Origin: Pseudarthrobacter sulfonivorans
GTDB taxonomy: Bacteria > Actinomycetota > Actinomycetes > Actinomycetales > Micrococcaceae
NCBI RefSeq assembly: GCF_024391045.1
Contig: NZ_JANFCZ010000005.1
Coordinates: forward strand, 113,931 to 177,930
DNA: 64,000 nucleotides
Direction of reading: 5' to 3'
A program made the translations under genes and the position numbers. Each line of letters opens with the position of its first letter. Position 1 is the stretch's first letter. Of the stretch, positions 16,062 to 25,736 are shown one piece after another. Under the pieces are notes generated by a model, which saw only the letters and a list, made by a program, of their open reading frames with translations, did no database searches and had not been told where the DNA came from.

Positions 16062-18194
16062 GTGGACAACCCCACCAACCACCACAACGCTTCCATGGAT
16101 TACATCACCGCCCGCCTCGGCTCCGAAGGCTCACCGATGCTGGCCTTCGGCGGCGACTACAACCCCGAACAGTGGCCCGAGGAGACGTGGGAAGAGGACG
16201 TCCGGCTGATGCGCGAGGCCGGCGTCAACCTGGTCAGCGTGGGAATCTTCAGCTGGTCGCTGCTGGAACCCTCCGAAGGCGTCTACGAGTTCGGCTGGCT
16301 GGACCGGATCCTGGACCTGCTGCACGCCAACGGCGTGCGGGTAGACCTGGCGAACGCCACCGCCTCACCGCCGCCGTGGTTCAGCCACAAGTACCCGAAG
16401 TCGCTGCCGGTAACGGCCGACGGCGTGAGGCACAGTTACGGTTCCCGGCAGGCCTTCGCTGCCTCCAGCGCCGACTACCGGCGGGCAGCCGCGGCCCTCA
16501 CCGAACAGATCGCCAACCGCTACAAGGACCATCCCGCCGTCGTGATGTGGCACGTCCACAACGAGTACGGCTGCCACAACCAGCCGGACTTCTCCGACGG
16601 CGCGGCCGCCGGTTTCCGCCGCTGGCTGGAGCGTCGATATGGAAGCCTCGACGCCCTCAATGCCGCCTGGGGCACCGCGTTCTGGTCCCAGCGGTACTCG
16701 GCGTGGGAGGAAGTCATTCCCCCGCGCACCTCCGGGACGTGGGTCAACCCGACGCAGCAGCTGGATTTCGCCCGCTACTCTTCCGACGAATTACTTGAAT
16801 GCTACAAAGCCGAGGCGGCCATCATTCGCTCGCACTCCGGGCACCCGGTCACCACCAACTTCATGGGTTTCAACATGGGCCTGCACCAGCCGGTGGACTA
16901 CTGGCGCTGGTCGGAGGAGATGGATGTGGTCTCCAACGACCACTACCTCATCGCCGAAGACCTGCGGAACTTCCAGGAGCTGGCAGCGACGGCGGACCTC
17001 ACCCGCGGCTGGGCCAAGGGCAAACCGTGGCTGCTGATGGAACATTCGACGTCGGCCGTGAACTGGCAGCCGCGCAACATCGCCAAAGCTCCCGGCGAGA
17101 TGCTGCGCAATTCGCTGCAGCACGTTGCCCGCGGGGCGGACGGGGCGCTCTTCTTCCAGTGGCGGGCCTCGCGTGCCGGCGCCGAGAAGTTCCACTCCGG
17201 TCTGCTGCCCCACGCAGGCACCGAGACCAAGGTGTGGCGCGAAGTGGTGCAGCTTGGCCAGGCGCTGCGCAGCCTGGCCGAAGTCAGCGGCTCGGTGGTC
17301 ACCGGCGCCTCCGGCCGCGTGGACGTCGCCATCCTGCACGACACCGACGCCCGCTGGGCCTCCGAGCTGGACTCGCACCCGAGCGTGGATGCCTCGAACA
17401 TCGCCGAAACCCGGCGCTGGCATGATGCGTTCTACCGCGCCGGCATTCCCACGGACTTCGTCCGGAGCACCGACGACCTTTCCGGCTACCGGCTGGTGGT
17501 GGCCCCCATGCAGTACCTGCTCACCGCTGCGGGTGTGGCCAACCTGGACGGGTATGTACGCTCGGGCGGCCATCTGGTGGTGACCTATTTCTCCGGAATC
17601 GTGGACGAAAACGACCACATCAGGCTCGGCGGCTACCCCGGAGCCTTCAGCGGCCTGCTGGGCGTGCAGATGGAGGAGTTCTTTCCGCTGCGGGCCGGGG
17701 AAAACGTCCTGCTCAGCGGCTTCGGTGCGGGCAACTGCTGGAACGAACTCGGCAGCGCCACCACCGCCGAGGTCCTCGCGGCCGTGGCGGAGGGGCCGAC
17801 GGCGGGTTCCCCGGCTGTGACCCGCAACAGCGCCGGAAGCGGCCGCGCCTACTATGTGGCCACCTCGCTTGCGCCGGATGGCCTGGGCGAACTGGTCACC
17901 CTCATCTGTGCGGACGCGGGGGTGCAGCCGCTGGTTCCGGACCTGCCGGCGGATGTCGAAGTTGTCCGGCGCAGCAAGGACGGGACCGACTGGACGTTCT
18001 GCATCAACCATGGAAGTGCGGACGTTCGGCTGCCGCTGGAAGGTGTTGATGTCCTGACGGGTGCTGAGCTCAGCGGCGGGCTGGGGCTCGCGGCCGGTGG
18101 CGTCGCCGTCGTCCGTTCTGCTGCCGTCCAGCTGGTGGGCACCGCCGCAAGCCCGTCGGCACAGTCAAGCCAATCGAACCAGTCAAGCCGGTAG
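16062..18194 (+). CDS. Beta-galactosidase, GH42
   Basis: This retaining glycoside hydrolase of 710 residues releases galactose from beta-galactosides. The (beta/alpha)8 barrel occupies about residues 20-390: FGGDYNPEQWPEETW is the family opening, the acid/base is the Glu of HNEYGC and the nucleophile the Glu of LLMEHSTSAVNWQ. A trimerisation (flavodoxin-like) domain and a small C-terminal beta domain follow. No signal peptide is seen, so it acts inside the cell on imported sugar. The start is GTG 16062, preceded by AAAGGA; an ATG 33 bases downstream is an alternative. The C-terminus ends in a Ser/Gln-rich tail. Confidence 0.95.
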   Translation: MDNPTNHHNASMDYITARLGSEGSPMLAFGGDYNPEQWPEETWEEDVRLMREAGVNLVSVGIFSWSLLEPSEGVYEFGWLDRILDLLHANGVRVDLANATASPPPWFSHKYPKSLPVTADGVRHSYGSRQAFAASSADYRRAAAALTEQIANRYKDHPAVVMWHVHNEYGCHNQPDFSDGAAAGFRRWLERRYGSLDALNAAWGTAFWSQRYSAWEEVIPPRTSGTWVNPTQQLDFARYSSDELLECYKAEAAIIRSHSGHPVTTNFMGFNMGLHQPVDYWRWSEEMDVVSNDHYLIAEDLRNFQELAATADLTRGWAKGKPWLLMEHSTSAVNWQPRNIAKAPGEMLRNSLQHVARGADGALFFQWRASRAGAEKFHSGLLPHAGTETKVWREVVQLGQALRSLAEVSGSVVTGASGRVDVAILHDTDARWASELDSHPSVDASNIAETRRWHDAFYRAGIPTDFVRSTDDLSGYRLVVAPMQYLLTAAGVANLDGYVRSGGHLVVTYFSGIVDENDHIRLGGYPGAFSGLLGVQMEEFFPLRAGENVLLSGFGAGNCWNELGSATTAEVLAAVAEGPTAGSPAVTRNSAGSGRAYYVATSLAPDGLGELVTLICADAGVQPLVPDLPADVEVVRRSKDGTDWTFCINHGSADVRLPLEGVDVLTGAELSGGLGLAAGGVAVVRSAAVQLVGTAASPSAQSSQSNQSSR

Positions 18195-18203
18195 GGACTG
18201 CAC

Positions 18204-19013
18204 ATGCTCGCCGCGGCCCGTCACTCAGCCATCCTCGCCGAGGTCCAGCGTGAGCGGATCGTCCGCGTTGCGGACCTGGCGAGGATGCTGGGGGTTTCCC
18301 TGATGACGGTGCGGCGGGACATCGACGCCCTTGACGTGGCAGGCGCCGTGGAGAAAATCCACGGCGGGGCCAAACTGCCGGGCGGAGCAAGTACCCACGA
18401 GCCGGGTTTTGAGCTGAAGGTGACCCAGCTCAAGGACGAAAAGATGGCCATTGCGCGGGAGGCTGCCGCCCAGGTGCGCGAGGGAATGGCGGTGGGGCTC
18501 AGCGCGGGCACCACCACCTGGGCACTCGCCCAGCTGTTGTCCGCCGGTCCACGGATCACGGTGGTCACCAACTCGGTGCGGATTGCGAGCGTGTTCCACC
18601 AGGGGTCTTCGCCGTCCACTGTGATCCTGACCGGCGGCGAGCGCACGCCCTCGGACGCGCTGGTGGGCCCGCTGGCCACATCCTCCCTCAGGCAGCTGCA
18701 CCTGGACGTGCTGTACCTGGGCGTGCACGGAGTGGATGCCGACGCCGGGTTCACCACTCCGAACGTGCTGGAGGCCGAAACCGACCGGGCGTTCGTGGCG
18801 GCGGCCCGTCGCGTGGTGGTGCTGGCCGACCATACCAAGTGGGGCACGCTCGGCATCAGCACCATCGCCGCCCTTGAGGAGGCCGATGAACTCATCAGCG
18901 ACGACCTGCTCGGCGGCGAAGCCAGGCGCATCCTCGGCGAGCGCGTGGGCAGGCTGCGGCTGGCCCCGACCGCCGCCCGGCCCGCTACAACAGCCAGTGC
19001 CGCAACCGGCTGA
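18204..19013 (+). CDS. DeoR-family transcriptional regulator
   Basis: This regulator of sugar metabolism has 269 residues. The N-terminal DeoR helix-turn-helix (VADLARMLGVSLMTVRRDIDAL) is followed by a ribose-5-phosphate-isomerase-like sugar-phosphate sensor domain (GLSAGTTTWALAQ and LGVHGVDADAGFT are family motifs). It sits inside the galactoside operon, nine bases after GH42, so it is probably the local repressor, responding to a phosphorylated sugar. The palindrome at 12737 is a candidate operator. Confidence 0.9.
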   Translation: MLAAARHSAILAEVQRERIVRVADLARMLGVSLMTVRRDIDALDVAGAVEKIHGGAKLPGGASTHEPGFELKVTQLKDEKMAIAREAAAQVREGMAVGLSAGTTTWALAQLLSAGPRITVVTNSVRIASVFHQGSSPSTVILTGGERTPSDALVGPLATSSLRQLHLDVLYLGVHGVDADAGFTTPNVLEAETDRAFVAAARRVVVLADHTKWGTLGISTIAALEEADELISDDLLGGEARRILGERVGRLRLAPTAARPATTASAATG

Positions 19014-19063
19014 CCGATGGCCCCTTTCGATGCCAACCGCCCCCAACAACGCCTGGAGCTGCA

Positions 19064-21367
19064 GTGAATCACCCGGACCTGGACCTCGCCAAGGAACCCG
19101 CTACCGCTGGAACCGCCGTACGGCCGGCACCCCTGTACCTGCGGCGCGCGGGCACGGCGCTGCTCATTGATTTCAACACCGGCGAGCCTGCCTTGCTGCA
19201 CTTCGGCGCCGATCTCGGCCCGGACCTGCCGGACCTTGCGCAGCTGCGTGACCCCGTGCCGCACTCCGCGCTGGACACCCCGGTGATCCTGGGCCTGATC
19301 CCCCAGGCTTCCTCCGGCTGGCGCGGCCGTCCCGGGCTCCGTGGCCACCGTAACGGCGGGTCGTTCTCCCCCAGGCTGCGGCTTGCGGCTGCCGAAGCAG
19401 GCCCGGATGGCCCCGGTTCCGCCGTGATCACCCAGACAGACCCCGACGCCGGCATCACGGTCCGGACGGAGCTCCGGATCAACGACGGCGGCCTGCTCCA
19501 GCTCCGCCACTCCCTGGTGAACGACGGGCCGGACACCTACGTCGTCGAGGAACTGGCTGCGGTGCTGCCCGTGGGCCGGGCGGCAACGGAAATTCTTGAC
19601 CTGACCGGCCGCTGGTGCCGGGAGTCCCACCCCCAGCGCCTGCCGCTGCACCAGGGCACCTGGGTCCGCTCGGGCCGGCACGGCCGGACCGGCCATGATG
19701 CATCACTGTTGCTGGCCGCCGGCACGGCCGGGTTCGGGTACCGTCACGGCCAGGTGTGGGCAGTCCACCTGGGCTGGAGCGGCAACCACGAGAGTTTCGT
19801 CGACACCGCCGGAGACGGCCGGACTGTCATCGGCGCGGCGGAGTTGCTCGGGTCCGCGGAAATCACCTTGGCACCCGAGGAACGGTACGAGACGCCGTGG
19901 TTGTTTGCCGCTTACTCCGACGCCGGCCTGGACAGCATCACGGAAGCTTTCTACTCGTGGTTCCGCAGCCGGCCGCACCACCCTGGCACGGCATCGGGCA
20001 AACCCCGCCCTGTGGTCCTCAACGTCTGGGAGGCTGTCTACTTCGACCACCGGCTTCCGGCGCTGCTGGATCTTGCCGAGACCGCGGCCGGGCTGGGCGT
20101 TGAACGCTACGTGCTCGACGACGGATGGTTCCGGGGCCGCCGCAACGACACCGCAGGCCTCGGCGACTGGTACGTCGATGAGCAGGTCTGGCCCGACGGC
20201 CTCACACCGCTGATCGATGCGGTGAGCGGCCACGGCATGGAATTTGGCCTGTGGGTGGAACCGGAGATGGTCAACGAGGACTCGGACCTTGCCCGGGCGC
20301 ACCCGGACTGGATCTCCGGGCCCGCCCCGCGGCCGGCGGATGGTACCGGCAGTTCTCCCGGTTCGCCCGGCTCTCCCGGGCGCCTGCCGGAACGGTGGCG
20401 GCACCAGCAGGTGCTGGACCTGGTCAACCCCGACGCCTGGCAGTACATTTTCGACCGCCTCGATGCCCTGCTCCGTGAGAACCGCATCAGTTACCTCAAG
20501 TGGGATCAAAACCGGGACCTGACCGAGATGGGCCATGCCGGCCGGCCTTCGGTCCATGCCCAGACCCATGCCGTCTATCGGCTCCTGGACGAACTTCGCA
20601 GGGCCCATCCCGGCGTCGAAATTGAAAGCTGTTCTTCTGGCGGCGCCCGGGTGGACCTGGGCATCCTGGAACGCACGGACAGGGTCTGGGGATCGGACTG
20701 CAACGACGCCCTGGAACGCCAGACCATCCAGCGCTGGACCGGAATGGTGGTGCCGCCGGAACTCGTCGGTTCACACATCGGGCCCACCACGAGCCACACC
20801 ACCGGCCGCACCCACGATCTTTCGTTCCGGGCGATCACAGCAATGTTTGGCCACTTCGGGCTGGAATGGGACCTCCGGCAACTCAACCCCGCCGAGCGTG
20901 AGGAGCTTGGGCGGGCCATCTCGCTGTTCAAGGAGTACCGGGGCCTGCTGCACAGCGGCACCATGGTGCGTGCGGATGAGCCCGATCCCGCCCTGCGACT
21001 GCACGGCGTGGTGGCCCAAGACGGCAGCGAGGCGCTGTACGCGCTGGTGTCCGTGGCGACCTCGTTTGCCGAAATCCCCGGCCGGGTCTGCCTGCCCGCG
21101 CTGGACCCCGAAGCCCGTTACCGAGTGGAGGCCATCTATCCGGCGCCCGACGACCGGCATGCCTATATCCAGACGGTACCCCCGGCCTGGCTCAGCACCG
21201 GTGTCGAGGCCAGCGGAGCGTATCTGGCGGCGGCCGGCCTGCCGATGCCCGTCCTCAACCCCGAGCACGGTTTGCTCCTGGCTGTCCGCCGGGCAGATCA
21301 CGCCGCGGCCGGGCCTGCTGCCGGCCCGGACGACAGCTCCGGCAGCCGCCCCGTAAGGAATTCCTAG
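19064..21367 (+). CDS. Alpha-galactosidase, GH36
   Basis: This cytoplasmic enzyme of 767 residues hydrolyses terminal alpha-galactosides such as melibiose and raffinose. An N-terminal beta-sandwich (about residues 1-310) precedes the TIM barrel. The nucleophile is the Asp of YLKWDQNRD and the acid/base the Asp of GSDCNDALERQ; VLDDGWF and GLWVEPEMVNEDSDL also fit GH36. A Gly/Ser/Pro-rich insert (GTGSSPGSPGSPG, about residue 426) looks like a species-specific loop. The start is GTG 19064. The stop is one base before galT, so the two are surely co-transcribed. Confidence 0.94.
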   Translation: MNHPDLDLAKEPATAGTAVRPAPLYLRRAGTALLIDFNTGEPALLHFGADLGPDLPDLAQLRDPVPHSALDTPVILGLIPQASSGWRGRPGLRGHRNGGSFSPRLRLAAAEAGPDGPGSAVITQTDPDAGITVRTELRINDGGLLQLRHSLVNDGPDTYVVEELAAVLPVGRAATEILDLTGRWCRESHPQRLPLHQGTWVRSGRHGRTGHDASLLLAAGTAGFGYRHGQVWAVHLGWSGNHESFVDTAGDGRTVIGAAELLGSAEITLAPEERYETPWLFAAYSDAGLDSITEAFYSWFRSRPHHPGTASGKPRPVVLNVWEAVYFDHRLPALLDLAETAAGLGVERYVLDDGWFRGRRNDTAGLGDWYVDEQVWPDGLTPLIDAVSGHGMEFGLWVEPEMVNEDSDLARAHPDWISGPAPRPADGTGSSPGSPGSPGRLPERWRHQQVLDLVNPDAWQYIFDRLDALLRENRISYLKWDQNRDLTEMGHAGRPSVHAQTHAVYRLLDELRRAHPGVEIESCSSGGARVDLGILERTDRVWGSDCNDALERQTIQRWTGMVVPPELVGSHIGPTTSHTTGRTHDLSFRAITAMFGHFGLEWDLRQLNPAEREELGRAISLFKEYRGLLHSGTMVRADEPDPALRLHGVVAQDGSEALYALVSVATSFAEIPGRVCLPALDPEARYRVEAIYPAPDDRHAYIQTVPPAWLSTGVEASGAYLAAAGLPMPVLNPEHGLLLAVRRADHAAAGPAAGPDDSSGSRPVRNS

Positions 21368-21368
21368 C

Positions 21369-22559
21369 ATGGGCCAGATCACCAAGCGGGCCTACAAGCT
21401 CTCCGACGGCCGGGACCTGATCTACTTCGACGACGCCGACACGGCCCTCCCGCCGGACCGCGGACCGGACCTCCGTGAGCCCGCCGTACGGCCGCCCACG
21501 GCCACCATGCGGCAGGATGTCCTGACCGGCGAGTGGATCTCGATCGCGGCTGCCCGGCAGAACCGGGTGGTTCTCCCGCCCTCGCATTTGGATCCGCTGG
21601 CCCCGGCGTCCCCGGACAACCCCTCGGAAATCCCCAGCCCTTACGACGTGGCTGTCTTCGAAAACAAGTCCCCGTCCTTCGGCCCCGGGCTGGCTGGCGT
21701 CGCGGCACAGGGAGGCGCAGCACGGGAAGGCGCCGCGGCACCGGAAAGCCCCGAGGCCCCAACCGGCCTCGCCGACCTGGCATGGATCGGGCTCGGACGC
21801 AGCCGGCAATCAGTGGGCCGCTGCGAAGTGGTGTGCTTCTCGCCCGAACACACCGGTTCCCTCGCCGGCGTATCCCTGTCCCGGATGCGGACGGTGGTGG
21901 AGGCCTGGGCCGACCGGACGGCGGCACTGTCCGCGCTGCCCGGCGTCGAACAGGTCTTTCCCTTCGAAAACCGCGGCGAGGCAATCGGCGTGACACTGCA
22001 CCACCCGCACGGCCAGATCTACGCGTACCCGTACGTCACCCCGCGCACGGCCCAGCTGATCCGCACCATCGGGACGTACGGCGGCACCCTGTTCGAGGAC
22101 ATCCTTGATTTCGAGCAGAAGTCCGAGCGCGTGCTGCTCCGCGGCGAGCACTGGACGGCATTCGTCCCCTTCGCCGCCCGCTGGCCGCTGGAGGTGCACA
22201 TCCTTCCCCACCGGCATGTCCCGGATCTGGCGGCGACGACGGACGAAGAACGGGACGAGTTCTCCCGGCTGTACGGCCAGCTCCTGCGCGGCGTGGACGC
22301 CCTCTACTCGACGCCGACACCCTACATCTCCGCCTGGCACCAGGCCCCCGTCAACGCCCACCGGGACGACGTCCGGCTGATGCTGCAGCTGACGTCTCCC
22401 CGGCGGGAGGAGAACAAACTCAAGTACCTGGCCGGCTCCGAAGCCGCGATGGGGGCGTTCATCGCCGACATCCCGCCCGAGACCGCCGCGGCCCGGCTGC
22501 GGGCCGCCATTCCCGCCTCCACCGGCGGGCATTTTTCGGCGGGTAGCCCGCCGTCGTAA
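21369..22559 (+). CDS. galT: Galactose-1-phosphate uridylyltransferase
   Basis: GalT exchanges UMP between UDP-glucose and galactose-1-phosphate in the Leloir pathway. It has 396 residues with the two-fold HIT-like fold. The active-site histidine triad HPHGQ is in LHHPHGQIYAYPY; the C-terminal half has VEVHILPHRH. AAGGAA precedes the start. It is the last gene of the galactoside operon. galK and galE do not follow, which is unusual, so they must be supplied from another locus. Confidence 0.95.
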   Translation: MGQITKRAYKLSDGRDLIYFDDADTALPPDRGPDLREPAVRPPTATMRQDVLTGEWISIAAARQNRVVLPPSHLDPLAPASPDNPSEIPSPYDVAVFENKSPSFGPGLAGVAAQGGAAREGAAAPESPEAPTGLADLAWIGLGRSRQSVGRCEVVCFSPEHTGSLAGVSLSRMRTVVEAWADRTAALSALPGVEQVFPFENRGEAIGVTLHHPHGQIYAYPYVTPRTAQLIRTIGTYGGTLFEDILDFEQKSERVLLRGEHWTAFVPFAARWPLEVHILPHRHVPDLAATTDEERDEFSRLYGQLLRGVDALYSTPTPYISAWHQAPVNAHRDDVRLMLQLTSPRREENKLKYLAGSEAAMGAFIADIPPETAAARLRAAIPASTGGHFSAGSPPS

Positions 22560-22639
22560 ACTCCGAGCATGCCAATCATGCATCCCGACCAAGCCACCCA
22601 CGCACGAGCGTCTGCTCTTAAGACCTGCGGGGACGGGCT

Positions 22640-23665
22640 ATGAGCGGCGGCCTGGTCGCCCTGCTGGACGACATCGCGGCGCTGGCCCGCATCGCCGCCG
22701 CCTCGGTGGACGACATCGCCGCGGGAGCCGCGAAGGCAGGCGCAAAGGCCGCGGGCGTGGTGATCGACGACGCCGCCGTCACTCCCCAGTACGTCTCCGG
22801 GAGGGACCCGTCCCGCGAACTGCCGATGATCAAGAAGATCTTCTGGGGCTCGTTGCGGAACAAGCTGCTGATCATCCTGCCTGCGCTGCTGCTCGTCAGC
22901 GCCTTTGTCCCCTGGGCCATCCCCTTCATCCTGATGCTCGGCGGCACGTACCTGTGCTACGAGGGTGCCGAAAAGGTCTGGCACAAGCTCCGCGGCCAGC
23001 ACACCGCGGACGAAGATGAGCCGGCCGTCGACCGGGGCCCGGGTGCGGAAGCCAAGGTGGTCAAGGGCGCCATCACCACCGACTTCATCCTGTCCTGCGA
23101 GATCATGGTCATCGCGATGAATGAGGTGACCGGTGAGTCCCTGTGGGTCCGGGCGTTCATCCTGGTCATCGTGGCGCTCCTGATCACGGTGCTGGTGTAC
23201 GGCGCCGTCGCCCTCATCGTCAAGATGGACGACGTCGGCCTGCACCTGGCAGCCAAGGACTCCGCAGGCTCGCAGCGCGTCGGCGAACTCCTCGTCAGGG
23301 GCATGCCCTCGGTGCTGGCCACCATCACGTTCATCGGGACCATCGCCATGCTGTGGGTTGGCGGCCACATTATGCTGCAGGGAGCCCACGACCTTGGCTG
23401 GCACGGACCGTATGACGTGGTCCATGCCCTCGAGACTCCCGTCGCCGGGATCCCGGTAGCGGGTGCCCTGCTCGCCTGGCTCGTCAACACATTGTGCTCG
23501 GCCGTGCTGGGGCTTGCCTGGGGCCTCGTCGTCATGTCTGTCGTGGGTCCGCTGCTCAAGGTGCTGCCGTTCGGCAAAAAGAAGAGCGGCCACGATGACG
23601 GCGCCGTCAGCGCCGCAGCCGCCGGCCAGCAGTCCGGCCACAGGGGCGTCGAACCACCCGCGTAG
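22640..23665 (+). CDS. DUF808 (YedI-like) inner-membrane protein
   Basis: This is a predicted multi-spanning membrane protein of 341 residues. The N-terminus (SGGLVALLDDIAALARIAAASVDDIA) and GGTYLCYEGAEKVWHKL are hallmarks of the DUF808/YedI family, which is widespread and of unknown function. About six hydrophobic segments are visible. The C-terminus is hydrophilic and slightly extended relative to E. coli YedI. It begins 80 bases after galT and is probably not functionally linked to it. Confidence 0.85.
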   Translation: MSGGLVALLDDIAALARIAAASVDDIAAGAAKAGAKAAGVVIDDAAVTPQYVSGRDPSRELPMIKKIFWGSLRNKLLIILPALLLVSAFVPWAIPFILMLGGTYLCYEGAEKVWHKLRGQHTADEDEPAVDRGPGAEAKVVKGAITTDFILSCEIMVIAMNEVTGESLWVRAFILVIVALLITVLVYGAVALIVKMDDVGLHLAAKDSAGSQRVGELLVRGMPSVLATITFIGTIAMLWVGGHIMLQGAHDLGWHGPYDVVHALETPVAGIPVAGALLAWLVNTLCSAVLGLAWGLVVMSVVGPLLKVLPFGKKKSGHDDGAVSAAAAGQQSGHRGVEPPA

Positions 23666-23667
23666 CT

Positions 23668-23689
23668 CCTGCCGGCGCGGGCCGGCGGG
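23668..23689. terminator. Hairpin between convergent DUF808 and LLM genes
   Basis: CCTGCCGGC (23668-23676) pairs with GCCGGCGGG (23681-23689) around a GCGG loop. It fills the 26-base gap between two convergent genes and could serve both. There is no T-run. Confidence 0.4.
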
Positions 23690-23691
23690 AA

Positions 23692-24681
23692 TTAGACCCG
23701 GGCCAGCCCGGCGACCTCCGCGAGCAGCTCAACGGAACGCAGCCGCGCTTCGGTGCCGGTGTTCTGGTGCGCCACGATGAGTTCATCGGCGTCGGAGTGC
23801 TTGCCGAAGCCGTCCAGGTACTCGGCCACAGCATCCGGGGTGCCGACGGCCGAATACGTCATCATCTGCGAGACGTGCTGGCCCTGCGGGGAGTCCAGGA
23901 CCATGTCCGCTTCGTCATCGGTAAACTCGCGGCCGCCGCCGAAGAACAGTCCCACCCGGGCGCGCAAGGTGGCCCGGAAGGCTGCCTGTGCCTCGGCCGC
24001 GGAATCGGCGGCAATCACGTTGACGCCGGCGATGACGTGGGGTGCGTCCAACTGGGCCGACGGTTTGAATTCGCGGCGGTACAGAGCCACGGCATCCTGC
24101 AAGGCGTTGGGCGCGAAGTGCGAAGCGAACGCGTAGGGCAGGCCCAGCTGGGCGGCAAGCCGCGCGCCGAACAGTGAGGAGCCCAGGATGTAGAGCGGCA
24201 CGTTGGTGCCCTTGCCGGGGGTTGCCTCGACACCCTGGATGCGGGTGGGTCCGGTGAGGTAGCCCTGCAGTTCCAGGACATCCTGCGGGAAGCTGTCGGC
24301 GGACATCGGGTCCCGGCGCAGCGCGCGCATGGTGTTCTGGTCGCTGCCGGGAGCGCGGCCGAGGCCCAGGTCGATCCGGCCCGGGTGCAGTGTTTCCAGG
24401 GTGCCGAACTGCTCGGCGATGGTCAGCGGCGAGTGGTTGGGCAGCATGATCCCGCCGGCGCCGAGCCGGATGGTTTTGGTGTGTGCGGCCACGTGGGCGA
24501 TCAGCACGCTGGTGGCGGACGAGGCGATGGCGGACATGTTGTGGTGCTCGGCGTACCAGATCCGCCGGTAGCCAAGCTTCTCCGCACGCTGCGCCATGGC
24601 CACGCTCCCTGCGAAACTTTCCGCCGCCGTCTGGCCTTTGCCGATGGTTGCCAGGTCAAGGATGGAGAGGGGAAGCGTCAC
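23692..24681 (-). CDS. LLM-class flavin-dependent oxidoreductase
   Basis: This luciferase-like TIM-barrel protein has 330 residues and belongs to the MsnO8/YhbW-type group. [16 protein letters not shown] at the start, WYAEHHNM and [13 protein letters not shown] are family signatures. It should use FMNH2 or F420; the natural substrate of this group is generally unknown. I place the start at GTG 24681 (VTLPLSIL) because the family begins there; an ATG at 24741 would add 20 residues of basic sequence. The gene is divergent from the aldo/keto reductase at 24821. Confidence 0.85.
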   Translation of the reverse strand: MTLPLSILDLATIGKGQTAAESFAGSVAMAQRAEKLGYRRIWYAEHHNMSAIASSATSVLIAHVAAHTKTIRLGAGGIMLPNHSPLTIAEQFGTLETLHPGRIDLGLGRAPGSDQNTMRALRRDPMSADSFPQDVLELQGYLTGPTRIQGVEATPGKGTNVPLYILGSSLFGARLAAQLGLPYAFASHFAPNALQDAVALYRREFKPSAQLDAPHVIAGVNVIAADSAAEAQAAFRATLRARVGLFFGGGREFTDDEADMVLDSPQGQHVSQMMTYSAVGTPDAVAEYLDGFGKHSDADELIVAHQNTGTEARLRSVELLAEVAGLARV

Positions 24682-24820
24682 GTCGGTGCCGGCCTTTCGA
24701 ATGCGTTGCGTGGGAGTGGCACGCCGGGTCGCGGCGGGCACACTGTGGACAACGACGGCGGTGCGCGGGTTATTTCATCCGCCACGGAATACTCAGCATG
24801 CTGAGGAGGTTGCCGCCCCT

Positions 24821-25690
24821 ATGAGCCACGACATGAACCAACTGGAACTGTCCGCAACCATCGACCTCAAGGATCTCGGAACCGTGCACCGCCTCGGCTT
24901 CGGTGCCATGCGCATCGTCGGCGACGGGGTGTGGGGCGAACCCGCTGACCGCCGGGCGGCCATCGCAGTGGTGCGCCGCGCCGTCGAACTCGGGGTGGAC
25001 TTTATCGACACCGCAGATTCCTACGGGCCCAACATCAGCGAAGAGATCATCGCCGAGGCCCTGCACCCGTACAGGGAAGGGCTGAAAATCGCCACGAAGG
25101 TGGGCTTCACCCGGACCGGCCCCAACAAATGGGTCCCGGTGGGCCGGCCCGAATACCTGCGCCAGCAGACCGAACTGAGCCTGCGCAAGCTGAAGGTGGA
25201 CACCCTGGACCTGCTCCAGCTGCACCGGATCGACCCGAAGGTGGACGCCGAGGAGCAATTCGGCGTGCTCCGCGAACTGCAGGACGAAGGCAAGGTCAGG
25301 GCGCTGGGCCTGTCCCAGGTGGGCGTGGCCGAACTGGAGGCGGCCGGAAAACACTTCACGGTATCCACGGTCCAGAACCGCTACAACCTGACCGACCGCA
25401 GCTCGGAGGGCGTGCTCGAGTATGCGGAGGCGAACGGCATCGGCTTCATCCCGTGGGCGCCCATCTCGGCCGGCGAACTCGCGCAGCCCGGCGGCCCGCT
25501 GGACGAGGCCGCCAAACGGCTGGGTGCCACCACTTCGCAGGTGGCGCTGGCCTGGCTGCTGCGCCGCTCCCCCGTCATGATGCCGATTCCGGGCACCGGC
25601 TCCGTGGAGCACCTCGAAGAGAATATGGCCGCCGCAGGTATCACGCTCGACGACGCCACGTACGCTGGGCTTGAAGCAGCCGGCAAGTAG
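24821..25690 (+). CDS. Aldo/keto reductase
   Basis: This NADPH-dependent oxidoreductase of 289 residues has an (alpha/beta)8 barrel. The catalytic tetrad is visible: Asp and Tyr in FIDTADSYG, Lys in [10 protein letters not shown] and His in LLQLHRID. The start at 24821 has GAGGAGG about ten bases upstream. Such enzymes reduce reactive aldehydes and ketones. The DJ-1/PfpI gene follows 46 bases later, so both may serve carbonyl detoxification, but the substrate is not known. Confidence 0.88.
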   Translation: MSHDMNQLELSATIDLKDLGTVHRLGFGAMRIVGDGVWGEPADRRAAIAVVRRAVELGVDFIDTADSYGPNISEEIIAEALHPYREGLKIATKVGFTRTGPNKWVPVGRPEYLRQQTELSLRKLKVDTLDLLQLHRIDPKVDAEEQFGVLRELQDEGKVRALGLSQVGVAELEAAGKHFTVSTVQNRYNLTDRSSEGVLEYAEANGIGFIPWAPISAGELAQPGGPLDEAAKRLGATTSQVALAWLLRRSPVMMPIPGTGSVEHLEENMAAAGITLDDATYAGLEAAGK

Positions 25691-25736
25691 CAAGCGGCTT
25701 CCAGCCACTCACGTCACCAAAGACAGGAGAATCACG

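Noticed and set aside
22322..23641. Antisense frame opposite DUF808 with a histidine/aspartate-rich protein
   Set aside because: Typical mirror of a high-GC membrane gene; no ribosome site or family match, while DUF808 on the other strand is clear.
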